Shown piece by piece: positions 48,448 to 61,115 of a stretch of DNA of 64,000 bases; position 1 is the first letter of the stretch, and each line of letters opens with the position of its first letter. Below the pieces are notes generated by a model. The model did not search any database and was not told where the DNA came from. It saw only the letters and a program-made list of their open reading frames with translations. The DNA is from Arthonia radiata (lineage: Eukaryota > Ascomycota > Arthoniomycetes > Arthoniales > Arthoniaceae): contig PSQN01000005.1 in assembly GCA_002989075.1 (NCBI GenBank), positions 1,811,241 through 1,875,240 of the forward strand. The letters run 5' to 3'. The position numbers were made by a program, and so were the translations under genes.

Positions 48448-48981
48448 TACGTTGGACGTTGCGGGGAACGATCCATGGAGTGGCTTGCGTTATGAGCGAG
48501 GGAGCATCACGCTACAAATACTGGAGATGGCGCAGATATATCCTCCATCGTGCGGCAAGCCGGGCTCTTACTGCTGTGCCCTATTGTGACGGTCCCTGCG
48601 TTAGCCTCTACTAGATCCCATCCCGTGGGATCTAGCTGTGCCTCATGTAAGCAACGACTCACGTCTTGGCAGCACGAGTGCCACGCACATAACCTCGCGT
48701 GTTAAATCACGTCTTCAAGGCTGGAGGAAGTACTGGACGATCCTAAACAATTTCCAAGATGTCGACCCAGGAACAATACCAAAGAACGGCTGTAGACCAG
48801 TCCAAGAGGCTTGCCACTTGCATTGACGGGCATGAATGAAATAACTAGGGCAAGCATGCGTCACACAAATATCGCTGAAATTGCTTCGACATCGTACGTC
48901 AGCAATTTACTGACGAGCCGACACAGCAAGGGCAGCTAGATCACAAACCAGCAAGAATCAAACTCCACACGGTCAGCGCCC
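48448..48981. other. Intergenic stretch between hydrolase and cutinase, about 530 bp
   Basis: It contains a perfect 10-bp inverted repeat at 48611-48635. It presumably holds the upstream region of the hydrolase and the 3' flank of the cutinase. Nothing else is seen. Confidence 0.5.
48611..48635. repeat. Perfect inverted repeat, 10-bp arms
   Basis: CTAGATCCCA (48611-48620), loop TCCCG, then TGGGATCTAG (48626-48635). It sits about 165 bp upstream of the hydrolase start. It could be a regulator site for the hydrolase or a 3' hairpin of the cutinase transcript. Confidence 0.75.
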
Positions 48982-49913
48982 TTAGCCACGGAGCTTCCCA
49001 ACGAAGAAGCTCGTCCCTAGATTCTGCGTAGCGCTGTCCGAGGGGTAAGACAGATGGGCCTGATTGGCGCCAGAGCCATTGGCCGAGTCACAGATACCGT
49101 CGCCCTATAAATGCTAAGTCAGCTCGCTCCATCAATAAAGACCGTGACGCGACACCACCCAGACGAGAGGCAGTCCATGCACAGATCAGGAAGCCTACTC
49201 ACCGACTTGCAGACGTCGTACGTCTTCGCGACCCAGTTCGAGGGGATGGCGTTCGAGCTGCTCGACGAGACGCCCCTCGCGTTCAGCGTCGAGGTGCCAT
49301 TGTTGGGGTCTTTATTGCACGCCAGCCCGGCCTTGTGGTTCGGGTCGCCGACGAGCCAGACGCCCCGGACGGCGTTGAAGTTCGCACCCGTCAGCTGCGA
49401 CAGGGCGTTGACGGTCGCGGCGGCACCTTGCGAGTAGCCTTCGATGATGAAGCACATGGCTGAGTTTTTGGACAGCCCGGATTGGACTTGGTTGACGATC
49501 TAGGGGCGGTCAGTGGTTCGTTGCGGGCTTGGAGCGCAAGGGATACGCACGTCTTTGGTTGCGGCGCTGGAATCCTGGTTGTAGCCTGCGGGGTAGACGG
49601 TGTTGTACTGTGTGTGGTTAGGTAGGGTGTGCGGAGATTACGTTGGGAGACGAGTATACCTTCGTGCCGCCCGAGACTTGTTTCAGGATGTTGCTGTTCA
49701 TCGTCTTGAAGGCGGACGACTCGCCTTGCTGCTCGCCGGTGCCGCGGGTGTTGATGAGGGCTGCAGAGCTATCATTAGCTGAATGTCGTTGTCAGGTACT
49801 TAGAAGCGGTTTGTTTGGGTCTTACTGTAGGCCGAGCAGGTTGCACGCTTTTCAAGGGAGCTGGCAGCGGCGAACAGGCTCAGAGCGCCGAGGATAACAG
49901 CGTTGAGGTGCAT
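48982..49913 (-). CDS. Secreted cutinase family hydrolase
   Basis: Five exons (49913-49826, 49778-49660, 49607-49551, 49499-49203, 49104-48982) give 227 residues; introns are 47, 52, 51 and 98 bp. Residues 1 to about 19 form a signal peptide, followed by LEKR, a Kex2-type processing site, and mature 'ATCSAY'. The nucleophile is Ser111 in 'EGYSQGAAA'. The last exon supplies the acid in 'GDGIC' (Asp189) and the His in 'NQAHLSYP' (His204), the cutinase order Ser-Asp-His. Cutinases cleave polyester bonds of plant cutin or similar esters outside the cell. In the first intron the acceptor TTCAG at 49779 was chosen over a later one because only it keeps the frame. A TATA box precedes the gene. Confidence 0.94.
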
Positions 49914-50057
49914 ATTTGTTGCGTGGCAGTGAATGACTGTCGACGACGAGACGTGATGCTAGTCGAAGCGCAATACTGACAATGTGGACGAGTGAAGGCT
50001 GGTCTCTGTGGGTATGAGAGTGATTCGACATAAGATAATTGCTGGCTACCCCAGGAC

Positions 50058-50064
50058 TTTTATA
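50058..50064 (-). promoter_or_regulatory. TATA box of the cutinase gene
   Basis: The minus strand reads TATAAAA about 145 bp upstream of the cutinase ATG. Confidence 0.6.
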
Positions 50065-52560
50065 TCGTTCATTTGGCCTCCGCCAATAGATCCGATCGCC
50101 TGTGAGAAGAACATTTAGCGGCAACGAAGCGACCCGCTGCAAGCCTCCCAAGCCTTCATGTCTCGTAGCAGGGTTGAAACCTTGACTGGGCTTACGCCAT
50201 TGTTGCTCTTGGCTTGCGAATGTTTTCTAGCTTGAACGTCCTGCTCCGATAGACACCATAACGTTCATACGGCACATTCAATCCTGGCTTAGAGTCTGCT
50301 TGTCGTCAACCTTGTGCACGATGTGCATCTCTTGAAGAAGCCTAAAAGAAGTCGAGAATCTCCGGAATAGATTAAACCATATCTGGAGTTCGTAACGCAA
50401 TGATCCGCAGCTTTAAGGTTGGGCCCAGTTCTTGGAGATCTATTTAACCTACATGGCGATGACCTGGTACCAGGTAGACCCGTGTAGATGTCGCCGCCTG
50501 CTGACATCCGCCACTGCCGGTATGGCGAAACGCAATGCTGACCGAGCACTGTTTGGCATATGTCCTTTCACCTCAACGCTCCGCAACCGCTACTGCAAGC
50601 CTCGAAACACTCGACTTTATCACGGGAGTTCGGCAGCCCTCATTAGTGAATTTCAGCCTACCGGACTATGCTCAAGATCGCACACGTTGACCGTATGTTG
50701 CACGGAAGGCGCAACACAGCCATAGTCACCGCGCCGCTTGTTGCAGCAAACGGCGAGGCGGATGGTCCAGCAGTGAGGCATGTCATGCTTGCACGAGTTG
50801 TCCACGAAGCAAGCGCAAGTTAGTGGCAAAGTGGGTCAGCTACGGAGTATGTACCTTACTTAGTGTACCATATCTGCAGATAAGGTTTGCTTGATGTCCG
50901 CCGATTTTGCTGGCTCGAACATGATCGACTCGGTACTCTGCCCCGGAATTGTGGTGACACCTCTCAAGTGTCAAAAACATACCACTGTCGACATGCGCAA
51001 GAGAGAGAATTACAAGCACCGACCAGGATTCTAGAGGCCCGTCGTGCTAAGATTAGATCCTCGAGAAGCACAACTTCAGCGCATCCATAAAAAGAAGGGA
51101 CGACAGCTATACTTTGAAGGCGCCGACTTAGCAAGCGTAGAGGCTATTTGTTAGGGTCTTCACTCTCCAAGTCTAGACTCTTTAGCCGGCGGCCGCAAGA
51201 TGCAAGATCTGGCGGTGGTACGGCTCACCGCGGCGGACTACGTGCGTACAGAGAAGACTGTAACCAGAAACCTCGTCAGAAGATCAGATCAGCGAAGTCG
51301 AGAAGCTCAGGGGCATACTCTTACTCTGTCAAATCTCGAATATTCGGCTGGAGGCGTAGCCATCGTGGCGAGACCTCTATGTGAGTTAGTTGACAATGCT
51401 GATCGTCGGCATCGACAGCATGGATATGCAGATGATGATAATCTTTGCAACACCGAGATGAAACTCGAGAAACGCGACACAATGTGTCTAGCAGGCGCAG
51501 AAGTCATCGTTTGTGGGGTAGAACCAGACAGAAACCCCCTGAGAGCGTTGCGGCATTCTGCCCAAACGGTTCTTTGCTTGCCCAACCAATCGTGGATCAC
51601 GAAAGATTGTTGAAGCCTCGAAGGGGTCAGATCAATCCTGTGCTTTCAAACATGCGCTACAAAGATCATAGAGCTGCTATGTGGGCTCGAGAACGCAGTA
51701 GCAGATGTCGACAACCCTCAGAAGCAAGCTTGCTTGCTGTGAACCGAAAATCGACGAGAGGGGCGCAATGTACATGCAAGGGCTGTGAGCGTCGATCGTC
51801 TTTATGAAAGTGTTTGTTACGGCCAGGTGGTGCCGAATGGCAGCATTGATACACACCGCCATCAGCGCACTGAGGCTGACACTCGCGTGGAGCAAGACCC
51901 AAAAGATGAGCATGAAAATTGAAACTTGCGTGTGCCCCCTCAACGCTTCATTTAGCTTGGTGATCGTGTGTATGTGCAATGCTGTGAAAATATGTAGGAC
52001 ATTTCACTTTCATCCTGCGAGATGAGAGGGGCCTCATGCCAAGCCTGACTAGCTAGGGTATAGAAACGTGGCAGTATATTGCCAGAGATAAACGGCGTTT
52101 GCACTGATATGCTGTCTACTGTAGGTCTCCCTCCATCTTGCGAACAAAACATTGCGAACCAAAAATTGGCCCAACATGCTATATTCGGCCTCATGATGCC
52201 CAAGATGAGGCGCAAAACGCCTGGCAACAAGCAAAACGCCGCATGGTTGGCCGGTGTGTGCTTTACGTCACCGATTGCCGAATAATGCTACTACGCCGCC
52301 CAAAGGGATGTCATACTCTTCCTTTGCTGCAAACACTCTTCTCTTTCCTCTCTCTTTTCTTTCATCCCTAGATTCCATATTCTCGTCGCTACTTTCATCT
52401 ACTGTGCTCGAACCTTCATATTACTTACGCAGACGATTGTAAGAACATCACCGGTCCGACTCTCTTTGCTCTCATCTCGTCAGTATAGAACCTCATTCAA
52501 GCTCGTGCCTCTCAAGACATTGTCACTTCCTCGGTGCAGAAGCTCGACGTTTTGGAGGCG
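50065..52560. other. Gene-poor stretch, about 2.5 kb
   Basis: Frames up to 137 codons (51200-51613 plus) show no recognisable domain. A pyrimidine-rich segment at about 52318-52470 (many CTT/TCT runs) looks like the leader of the next gene. Confidence 0.5.
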
Positions 52561-53469
52561 ATGCCACTCTTCAGGCGTGCCTGGGTTGAGCCTACCACTG
52601 TCCAGTACGTATCGTCGACCCAGGCCGGGTCGACCACAACTCGTCGTCAGCCAGCAGCGAGACAAGTACAAGCCACAGCTCATCGCGATGACCCTGCGAG
52701 CGGTGCAGGAAACAGACTACGTGGCACTGATGATAGAAAGCTGTAGTGAGTCACACCATCAGCTCGTCGGACGCCTAGTAACCAGCAAGCTGACATCCTT
52801 GACCACAAGCTTTGGATACGGCAGCAACATGTCTCGCACACAGATGCGCAGACGCGGCCCAAGCTCCACCTTCGTCGGTGTAGGCCGTTTGCCCGACCAC
52901 AAGTGGTTCATCAACCAGCGTGGCTTTGCCAACATTGGACACTCACCAGGTAACGAGGTGTACGCCATGATCTACACGCTGACGCCCAGGGACGAAGCCA
53001 GGCTCGATCTGAGTGAAGGAGTTCCTAGAGACATCTACTCGAAGTACATGATGGACATCGACTTCTGGCCTGCCATTAACGGTCCTAGCGCCGTTGGTGA
53101 TCGCAACCGTGCGCAGAGACGCCAGGCTCTTCTCTATGTGGACTGCAACGTCAATGGAAATGTATCAGGCGACCCTCGTGAGGAGTATGTGGGGCGTATG
53201 GTGAGGCTTCTTTTGTGGACCTGTCATCTTTGCCCAGAGACATTTAGCTAATGTATTTCGTCTCGCAGAATGCTGGCATCTCTGACGCCATCGCAGCTGG
53301 GGTACCTCGTTCCTATATCGAGCGTGCCATACGCCACTACATTCCAAGACAGCCCGGTGCTCCAACACCGGCAACACCAAGGAGGAACCAAGTCACTACG
53401 AACAACGCCGCGGACATACCGGCGGCCCCCAGAACAACACTAAGAGCGATGGCAACCTCGATACGTTGA
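52561..53469 (+). CDS. Gamma-glutamylcyclotransferase-like (AIG2/GGCT fold) protein
   Basis: Three exons (52561-52745, 52810-53200, 53269-53469) give 258 residues. The first intron (64 bp, GTGAGT..CACAAG) joins TA to C, creating 'KLYFGYGSNMSRTQM', which matches the canonical YFAYGSNM substrate loop. The second (68 bp) gives 'EEYVGRM/NAGISDAI' across the junction. The catalytic Glu is in 'LDLSEGVP'. Other family parts are 'FVGVGRLPDHKWFINQRGFA' and 'VPRSYIERAIRHYIP'. The fold cyclises gamma-glutamyl groups to 5-oxoproline in glutathione turnover, though many fungal members are uncharacterised. The first 60 residues are low-complexity and the start is uncertain. A second frame from 52466 also runs open into the domain and would give a different N-terminus. 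Confidence 0.88.
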
Positions 53470-56400
53470 GGACGGCGTCACGAACCACTCAGAGACATAT
53501 TCCCACACACTTGGCCCCACGTAGAGATGCAGGCCAAGGCGTCAGAACTTGAAGTGCTGCCCGCACAGCGCAGCACGTGACCGTGACGGGGTATAACATT
53601 CAAAAACCTTTGTAGCCAGGACACTCATTCAAATTTCATCAAGGCGACCGCAGCGTCTTCAACAAGTTTGGAGTAAAGGGGGCTCGTGAGACAGCAGGCT
53701 GATGGCTGATATGACCGCATGACACGTGATTGATAAATGTCTATAGCAACGCGTTGATAGACAGAGTCATGGGGTTTCGAAGTCACGACGATGATTAGTG
53801 GCACTTGTATCGAGCATGGCTAGAACGATGCAAGCAGGCTGCAAATGATGCTTGATTTACCTGCGCATCAGCCCTTTACAGCCCCTGCAGATTCTGTGAC
53901 TGCTTGTTGATTGCCATCGTACTTCTGATTCTAAAACCGTACAGTGCGACAGCGCTTTGCCTGTGTTTAGTGAATGGACGTTGACTTTGCCGCGCTGCAG
54001 GGAGATAAGAAACTCGTCGCGCAAGCGATTCAAACAGTGTACGTGCTTGTGCCTCTCTGGACAGTGGGTGCATCGGAACAATACTGGAAACATGAACTCG
54101 CGATGGAAAAGGGGCTCAGCGGCTGTGACGTACAGCGAGATCATCGTGCACATGCTGCGAGCGTGCATCAAATCGGCCCGCGAGCGCAGCAATAGCTATA
54201 GCGACCTCACGATGCTGCATCTCATTATTCATCCAGTATGAAACGACAGATTCGCAAGTGGAAAGCAAGAATGAAAGAAAATGAGATGGCTGGTGCAGAG
54301 AACCGCGAATTGCGCGAAGGACGCGTGCCAAGCCCCTTGGCTGGTTTGGGAATAGTGCGCTATCCAATCACGTTCCATCCTGCCATCTCCTCAACCCAAG
54401 TTTTGCGCTGGTTTTCTCCATCACCGTTGCACCATAGCAATGATCTCATACCGCTCTGAATGTCTTTGAAGTCATTCAAAGATTGGTTCTCATCTAATTA
54501 AGCCGCCCCTACATGGATTTCATGTTGTTGTTTTCCAACAGTTGCCCTTGTGGGAGCACGTCACGCAACGAATGATAGCCAAAACTTGAATGCACAAATT
54601 GCATCAAGCGATGGGCTAGTACGCAAGCTTCTTGCAAGACCCTTACGACCATCTGCGCTTTATTAGCCTCGGTCTACATGCAAGAGACCAGTCAAGGAGC
54701 AGTGGGAGCATGACGCAACCCACGATACAGACCAGGGGAAGATTTTGTGGCAGTGTGCAGTGCCGATCGCGCTATGAAGGCAGTCTCAAGGCCTTAGAAA
54801 AAATGGTAGTGCGAAGCCGCTCTTCATCACCGTTCTCTTCGTTCGAGAGGCGCGGTGAGACGATGTTACAATTATTTTGTTAGAGTCGTCGAGCTTTGCG
54901 TTGCGGAATAGCACACCTCGACTCTTTGCAATATGAGTATCTCGGTTGTGAGTACAGAGCTTAACGACCCCTTAGATTGATCAAACCGCTGTGATATAGG
55001 TCCATCTTCGTTATCTGTATGGACAAGCGTCGGCTATCGTATTCTTGTAGCCGTGCGCTCTCCTTATATAGTCGTTGGCTACTGCCAGGGTTTGCTGACT
55101 CATCTTCTTGCCGAATATTAGAACATACTCAGTTGAGCTGCGCCTAGGGGTAGCTGGATGAAATCAAACACTAACGCGACTTGCATCCTCATTCGATGTC
55201 AGCTGCAGCTCATACGCAATTTCGATATTCTGCTGGGCAGCTTGAACTAGATGCGGCGGTGACGCTCTTCATCATTCCACCGATTTTAGCTGAAGCCCAA
55301 TTCCCGTATGCATGAAGGTCATCTGGCAACGACCCCAACTGGGTTCACGACGTGCTCTCAAGCCCCTTGGTCGATTTTGTGCCCTTCGGATTTGCCGATG
55401 TGCGCGAGTGACGCTCGTACACCTACAAAGCAGCTTCTGTAATACTACTCGATGATTCATCGATACCGTTCATTCAACTCACCGCCACAACAGGCGGTGC
55501 ATTTGCAAGCTGTCGTACTAAAACTTCACCAAGCTCGAGCCATGCACGCCTACCAATACATCGAAGCCAGGATGAGCACTAGCCGTTCATCGCGAAAGTA
55601 AACAGTGGGCACAGCAATACGCAGCACGCCGCTAGGGGCTCCCATTGCCGCACTCTTCACTTCGCCATAATCGTCGCAAGAAGAACCCATCCAAGGCTTG
55701 TAGGAAAGATCTGGAAAGCGATGGAGGTCGTTAACGTCATTTCAAGCATTCCATAAGCGCGCTATGACATGAGAGCAGCGTTGCACGCATTCCCCTCAAA
55801 ACTTTGGACTTGGTCAGCGAGCACATCCGTCCCCTCTTCCGCTTGTAGATCCACTTTCGACTCTACAAATCTGCTATTGTGTCAAGGGTAGTGATGAGGC
55901 TGAGAGATATAATAGTGGCGGGTGCGTGTGTTTCGCCGTTGTACGAAGATGAGTTTCCCGCCCGCTTGGGAAGGGTTTGAGCGGATACCGTCCTTGCTTG
56001 CAGAGAAAGCCGGCAGATCGGGCGAGGGGAAGACCCCGTTGCTTTGTGCGTGCTAGGGGCTGCCAGAGGTCAACTATAAGTCAACGGCTGCACACGCTCA
56101 AGCAAGTAACGACCCCTTCTTCGTAGTCGAGGTAAGACTGGCTGTCGTCATCGCGCGAAGGATTTTACCATTCAATATCTGGGCTGCGATCGCCGGAGAC
56201 TATCTCGGCTCTGTGCTTTTTGCTTGGGCTTGACAGGTGGACTCTTTGCGGTCCCCTTGCTGGTTTCATACCCATTTTTGGCAAGTCTGCGACGCTGTTC
56301 TGCGCTACTCATAGTCTGTGGCCGGAGCCTTTATGTGCGACGACTCAACCCCCTTTTTGCGGTCTCAAACACGTAAGCATCAGGTCTCTGGAAGGAGAGA

Positions 56401-59400
56401 ATCCGTTTAACACACCGTACTTCGACCCATCTTGTCAGCTTTTTATACTCAATGCTATGTCAAGGTCCAGCAAGACTGAAATCAGATCTAGGGGACTATA
56501 GCGGACTTTGAGCTTCAGTATTAGGATGACAGGGAATCTTGCTGTTTGTCCACTCCAAGCACTGCCGCTCGCTCATCGATCAGCGTTTTATTTAATGGCG
56601 ACGTCCACCATGTGCGGAAAAGTGCTCACCATTGTGACTGCGTGCAAAAACGACGCAGGATACCTCTTCCGACATTTTTTTGAACTCCTGGCAGGAAGAG
56701 TAAGCAGTATTGTCCTTTCGCGGAAACCGCCGTCCCCTTCTCAGTAACCATGATTCAATATCTCGACTGTTTTCAAGCAATATACCTGCTTTCTTAGTCC
56801 ATTGAGATCTCTTATAACACTGACAAGTCAATATACACCGAGCTCGGAGCCTGGCATTACGACACGTCCGCGGCGCACTGCTTCAATGATATAAAAGGCC
56901 CGGCGCACGTACTTTGCAATCCTACAAGCCACCAAGAGATAAGAAACGCCGAATTTCTGTTGCGTCGCAGGGGGTATGGATGGTTACACCAGCATTGAGA
57001 TGACAATGTCAGCTCATTATGACCTCAGGAGACTGTGTAAATAACAGTGCGGACGGCGAAGACAGGCATCAGTGTTACGCACTGGTGGAAGCTGCGGCTG
57101 TATTTTCATCTTGAGAGAAGCATGTCCCCTAGATTTGTCCTTGCAGCAGTGCCGGAGCCCCTGAATTGCCACACAATAAAATGCACCTATGTTTCATTGA
57201 AAGCACGAATATGCACAAGCATTCATCGACCAGCGAACTCTGAAACCTGTTCTCCGCGCCCTTGCTGCGTAGCTCACCTTAGAGACCAGAAGCGCAGAGC
57301 GAAAGGCCTCACATGCGCTTGAAACAGATCTTGCTTACTCAATACGCGGAGGAAGGTCCGTCAGCTAGGCTTTGGGTATAAAGCGAGGATCGAGACCAAA
57401 GTAATCTGTCAAGGCGATGCAAAACAACGTATTGACACTATATTTGAATGTAGGGGTATGTCTGACTTCACAGAGCTGCTACAGGCGCACAACAGCGTCT
57501 GCAATCTCGCCACTTGGCAGAGCCTTCTTCATGTCAGTCGATGCTAATCCTGTAGCGGCGATACCCGTCACCGCAGGCCGAAGTGGTATTGACGCTGTCA
57601 CCGGCATCCCGCGGCATGCTGTGGAGGCTCTGAAGACCACTCAAGCCTACATTGCCTAAAATCCACGCTTTGATTGAGGCTGCTTACCCTCTCGGAATCT
57701 TTGTGCCACGGTAGATGTGTGTCTTGTATCTTATTACTTCTAGATACGTGCTCTCATATACAGCCCTACGAGCTAAAGCGGTACTAGACTTACACTAGAC
57801 CCCCCCCAAAGACCAAGGTTTCGCCATACAAAGGTATAAGTAGTGCTCCACATCCGTTTTCTACAACTATTAGCGATGCAGGAACCAGTACCACACAAAA
57901 TCTCCGTGACGCCATTTCTAGGGGGGTCAAACAAAGCTCCTACCTTCTCGAAGCTTGAAAGTGGCGTGTGGCTATTTCCAGCCTGCTATGCTTAATATAA
58001 AGTGCGTCGTGGCTGGTATGTCGCCGTTGAAGCCGGGCTTGCTCGTGTATGGGCTGGAGGAGTTGGCTACGCTGCATGTTCGATCTTGCCCCCTATCCAC
58101 AGTGCCAGCATAGCGCAGCATGATAGCTTGCACACACTGCTCGTTGTCTCCTCAGTTATAGATCTTATACCAAAGCTTGGATAAGGCACAGAGATGAGCC
58201 CGTGCGTTGCGCAGGTCAAATAACAATGACGGCATCAAGCTCGCAGTAGGAAATGCGGCTGTGGTACGAACATAAAGGTGGGTCATCGAAACATCACTGA
58301 CGAGGCAAAGCTTGATCTGCCGGTCAAATTAGGACTCTCATATGCATCGCAGGGGAATGGCAGTCCTTCCGACCGGGACTCTCAACATAGAGTTCCATAG
58401 CAGAAGACATTTGTAATGCTCTTCCGCTCAACCTTAAGATGACGAGCATCTTCACCACCTACGAAGTACCGAGGCAGAGTTTGTCGACGATACAAACAGC
58501 TCGTACCAAGCCCTTTTTTGCGGTTGATACTGTAAGTGCAAGCGCAAGCCCCTCATACCCAATTAGTATTTCTGAAGTTTCGATTCTGTGTAAGATGATA
58601 CCGGAGTGTGGATGTGATGAGGCTTTTATTTTGTAATGCACTTGACAGAGGTGATGAGAGATGCAGCTGCATAATCGTGAGTCATAAGCGGAGCTCGATA
58701 GTATAAAGCAGCGCTGAAGAGCTCTAGGTACGCATCAACAAAGGGACAACAAGCATACCATGCCTCTTTCAGGAAGTAGGGGCGCGTTGAATCAGTCGAG
58801 TATTCATGCCTCCACTCACCTGCTGCTGAGCAGTCCCGCCAAGCTGTCAGATCACCGCGACTAACATTAACGAAGAATAATGTGCTGACAATCTTCAGCG
58901 ATCCAACCACTAATGCATCTTTGCTGCTGTTAATTTCAAGCCAATCTTGATCCGTAAGCATCAGTCTTGTTCCTCGCCGCTATCATCCTCGACGCTGCCA
59001 GAGACGCCCCTGCTTGCTGCACGACGACCTGATTGCTGCGTCACCGATCGCAATATGCTACGTCTTCGTACAATAATGAGCTCTGTTGAAGGGTTTTGAA
59101 GGCTGCGCGCAGCGATTTGACACTATCTTGCTTCTGTGATAACTGAACTTTGGCAGTCCATCAGAATCACGTTATCATTGCTTGATCAGTCTCAGTCAGT
59201 CAACATCCCCTATCGAGCTGCTGTGTTGTTTCTCCTTTTAACTGCCTGGACCTTAGCGCTCGGAGCCTGGTATAACGAGGAGCACATGTCTTATACATCA
59301 TCGTGACCGCGGGATTCGTCTGCACAGATTGCAGTCTACCTTTGCTGAGAAAGGTTGCTCAACGTTATATAAACCGCCGAGGAGTAGCTGGACATTCATC

Positions 59401-61115
59401 CTCCAGTGTTGCGTACCTCAGTCCGTGGACATGTACGCCATGTATGATACGTAGGGGACCCATCGAACGTGCCAATCTTCCTCTGATTGCGGTCAATATG
59501 CGGAGAGTCTTTGACTGCTCAGGTTATCTTATGTCGTAAGGTAGCCTGTACAATGGTAAGCATCATCAGCACTCGAAACACTACGGCGTGTCTTGTCGAT
59601 CAGGCAGAAATGTCTCAGCGCACGAGGTCCGGTGGTTCACGGCTTGCAGGAGCACCCCTGCCTGCGCTCCGGAGTATATGTCGATGCATCTGTCTCTGCA
59701 TTTTCACGCAGTTCCGGAGAGACAATGGCGCCGTCGAAGTATTTGAAGCTCTGCTCGCAAATCTCTTGGAAGTTCTCGCTTGCGTCATAGCTGCTGACTG
59801 ATGGCACAATATCATAGCTGGGTATAACTATGCTTGTCGCTGACCATGTTGGCGAGCATTCAGTGAGCACGCTGAGCGATCCTCCACTTGATCACATGAA
59901 CGAAGGAGAGGCACAGGGGCGCAAGCTACAAGTGAACCTATGAAGAGTCAGCTATACTACCCAGCTTCCACAGCAGATCGGTATACGATGGAGCCCATCA
60001 CCATCGTCCCGTGCACATCTCTCCAATTTGAACTGCACAAACGCAATCGCAAGAGCTTCCGCATAGTACGCCAGCCTTTGCCATGAGCGTCACCCCTCGG
60101 AGTGCATGGTCGAGCATTGTTGTCTACCTTTCAGCGTCCGTCACATCCAAGACAGTTGGCTGAAGGTGCAAACTTTATATTACCTGACGATCACAGCGCC
60201 TGGCCTGCAGGAGAATCACCCAAACGCCTCGAGGAATAGATGTCATCAGCTCGAGCGGAGCGGCGTATAAATAAGCATGACCGCCTGTATGAAGTGCTTC
60301 AGATCCCTGCCAAGATCGACAGACTTCATCACATTCCGCGTCAGGGGCTCAGAGAAAGACGAATTTGCAGATCGCGGCAGCAATGTTTTTCTTGCTCCCT
60401 GAAGCTAAAGCGGAACGCAAGGAGTGTCTATGATGAGCGTCAGCATAAGCTTCGACCTTCATCGTCACCAATGACATAGAGATATGCTGTCAGCGATGTA
60501 CAGCACTCACAACTATTCATCAAGCAACCCCTACGATCGCGTGCACATTTGTCTCCCCTCGAACATGTTGTCAATTGGTGAAGTGCCGCTTAGGCCTGGG
60601 CATGCTGCTCAATAGCTCGCAGAACTTCTTCCTACTTATGCTCTCGTTATGGTGGAATTTACAAGCACGTGTCATGTTAGCTTCTGATCTTGCGGCGTGC
60701 AAGCGAGTAGGAGCTGCTTATGTGGATGCAAAGGGAATTTGATCACACGTTGGCCAACGTGTATGACCAAGATCAACATCGTTCAAGAGCAATGAGCATG
60801 CAAAAAAAACGCGTCAGGGGTCAGCAGACTGTAGCCACCGTTCGCCACCTCTGCAAGCTTTATTAGAGCTTCGCGCCAGCGCAACATGTGACTTGAGAGC
60901 GGTGACGAGCACGACTGACAGTGATGGTGGAGCGCAACGTTGGCGAGTAGTGAACAAGCCTGAGATATTCCTTTGGCTTTGGCTTGCGCAGTAAAAGCTC
61001 CAGTATCAGACGAAACGAATCAAGGGACATAGCCCCTATCCCTGTAAATTGACCAGATCGACGTCAGTACCGCTCGCTCGCGCATTTGAGGGTTTACTGC
61101 TACTACTCCACATAC
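53470..61115. other. Gene desert, about 7.6 kb
   Basis: Many frames of 60-115 codons occur on both strands, but none has a domain, signal peptide or plausible exon chain that I can defend. TATA-like elements exist, for example near 57376 before an 80-codon frame at 57417-57659. GC content is ordinary, so this is not RIP-hit repeat. A CTCGGAGCCTGG motif occurs near 56843 and again near 59259, a weak sign of shared degenerate repeats. A run of C lies near 57800. Confidence 0.5.

Noticed and set aside
57417-57659. 80-codon frame preceded by a TATA-like element
   Set aside because: No domain is recognised, alternative splicing gave only a very short product, and the TATA match alone is weak.
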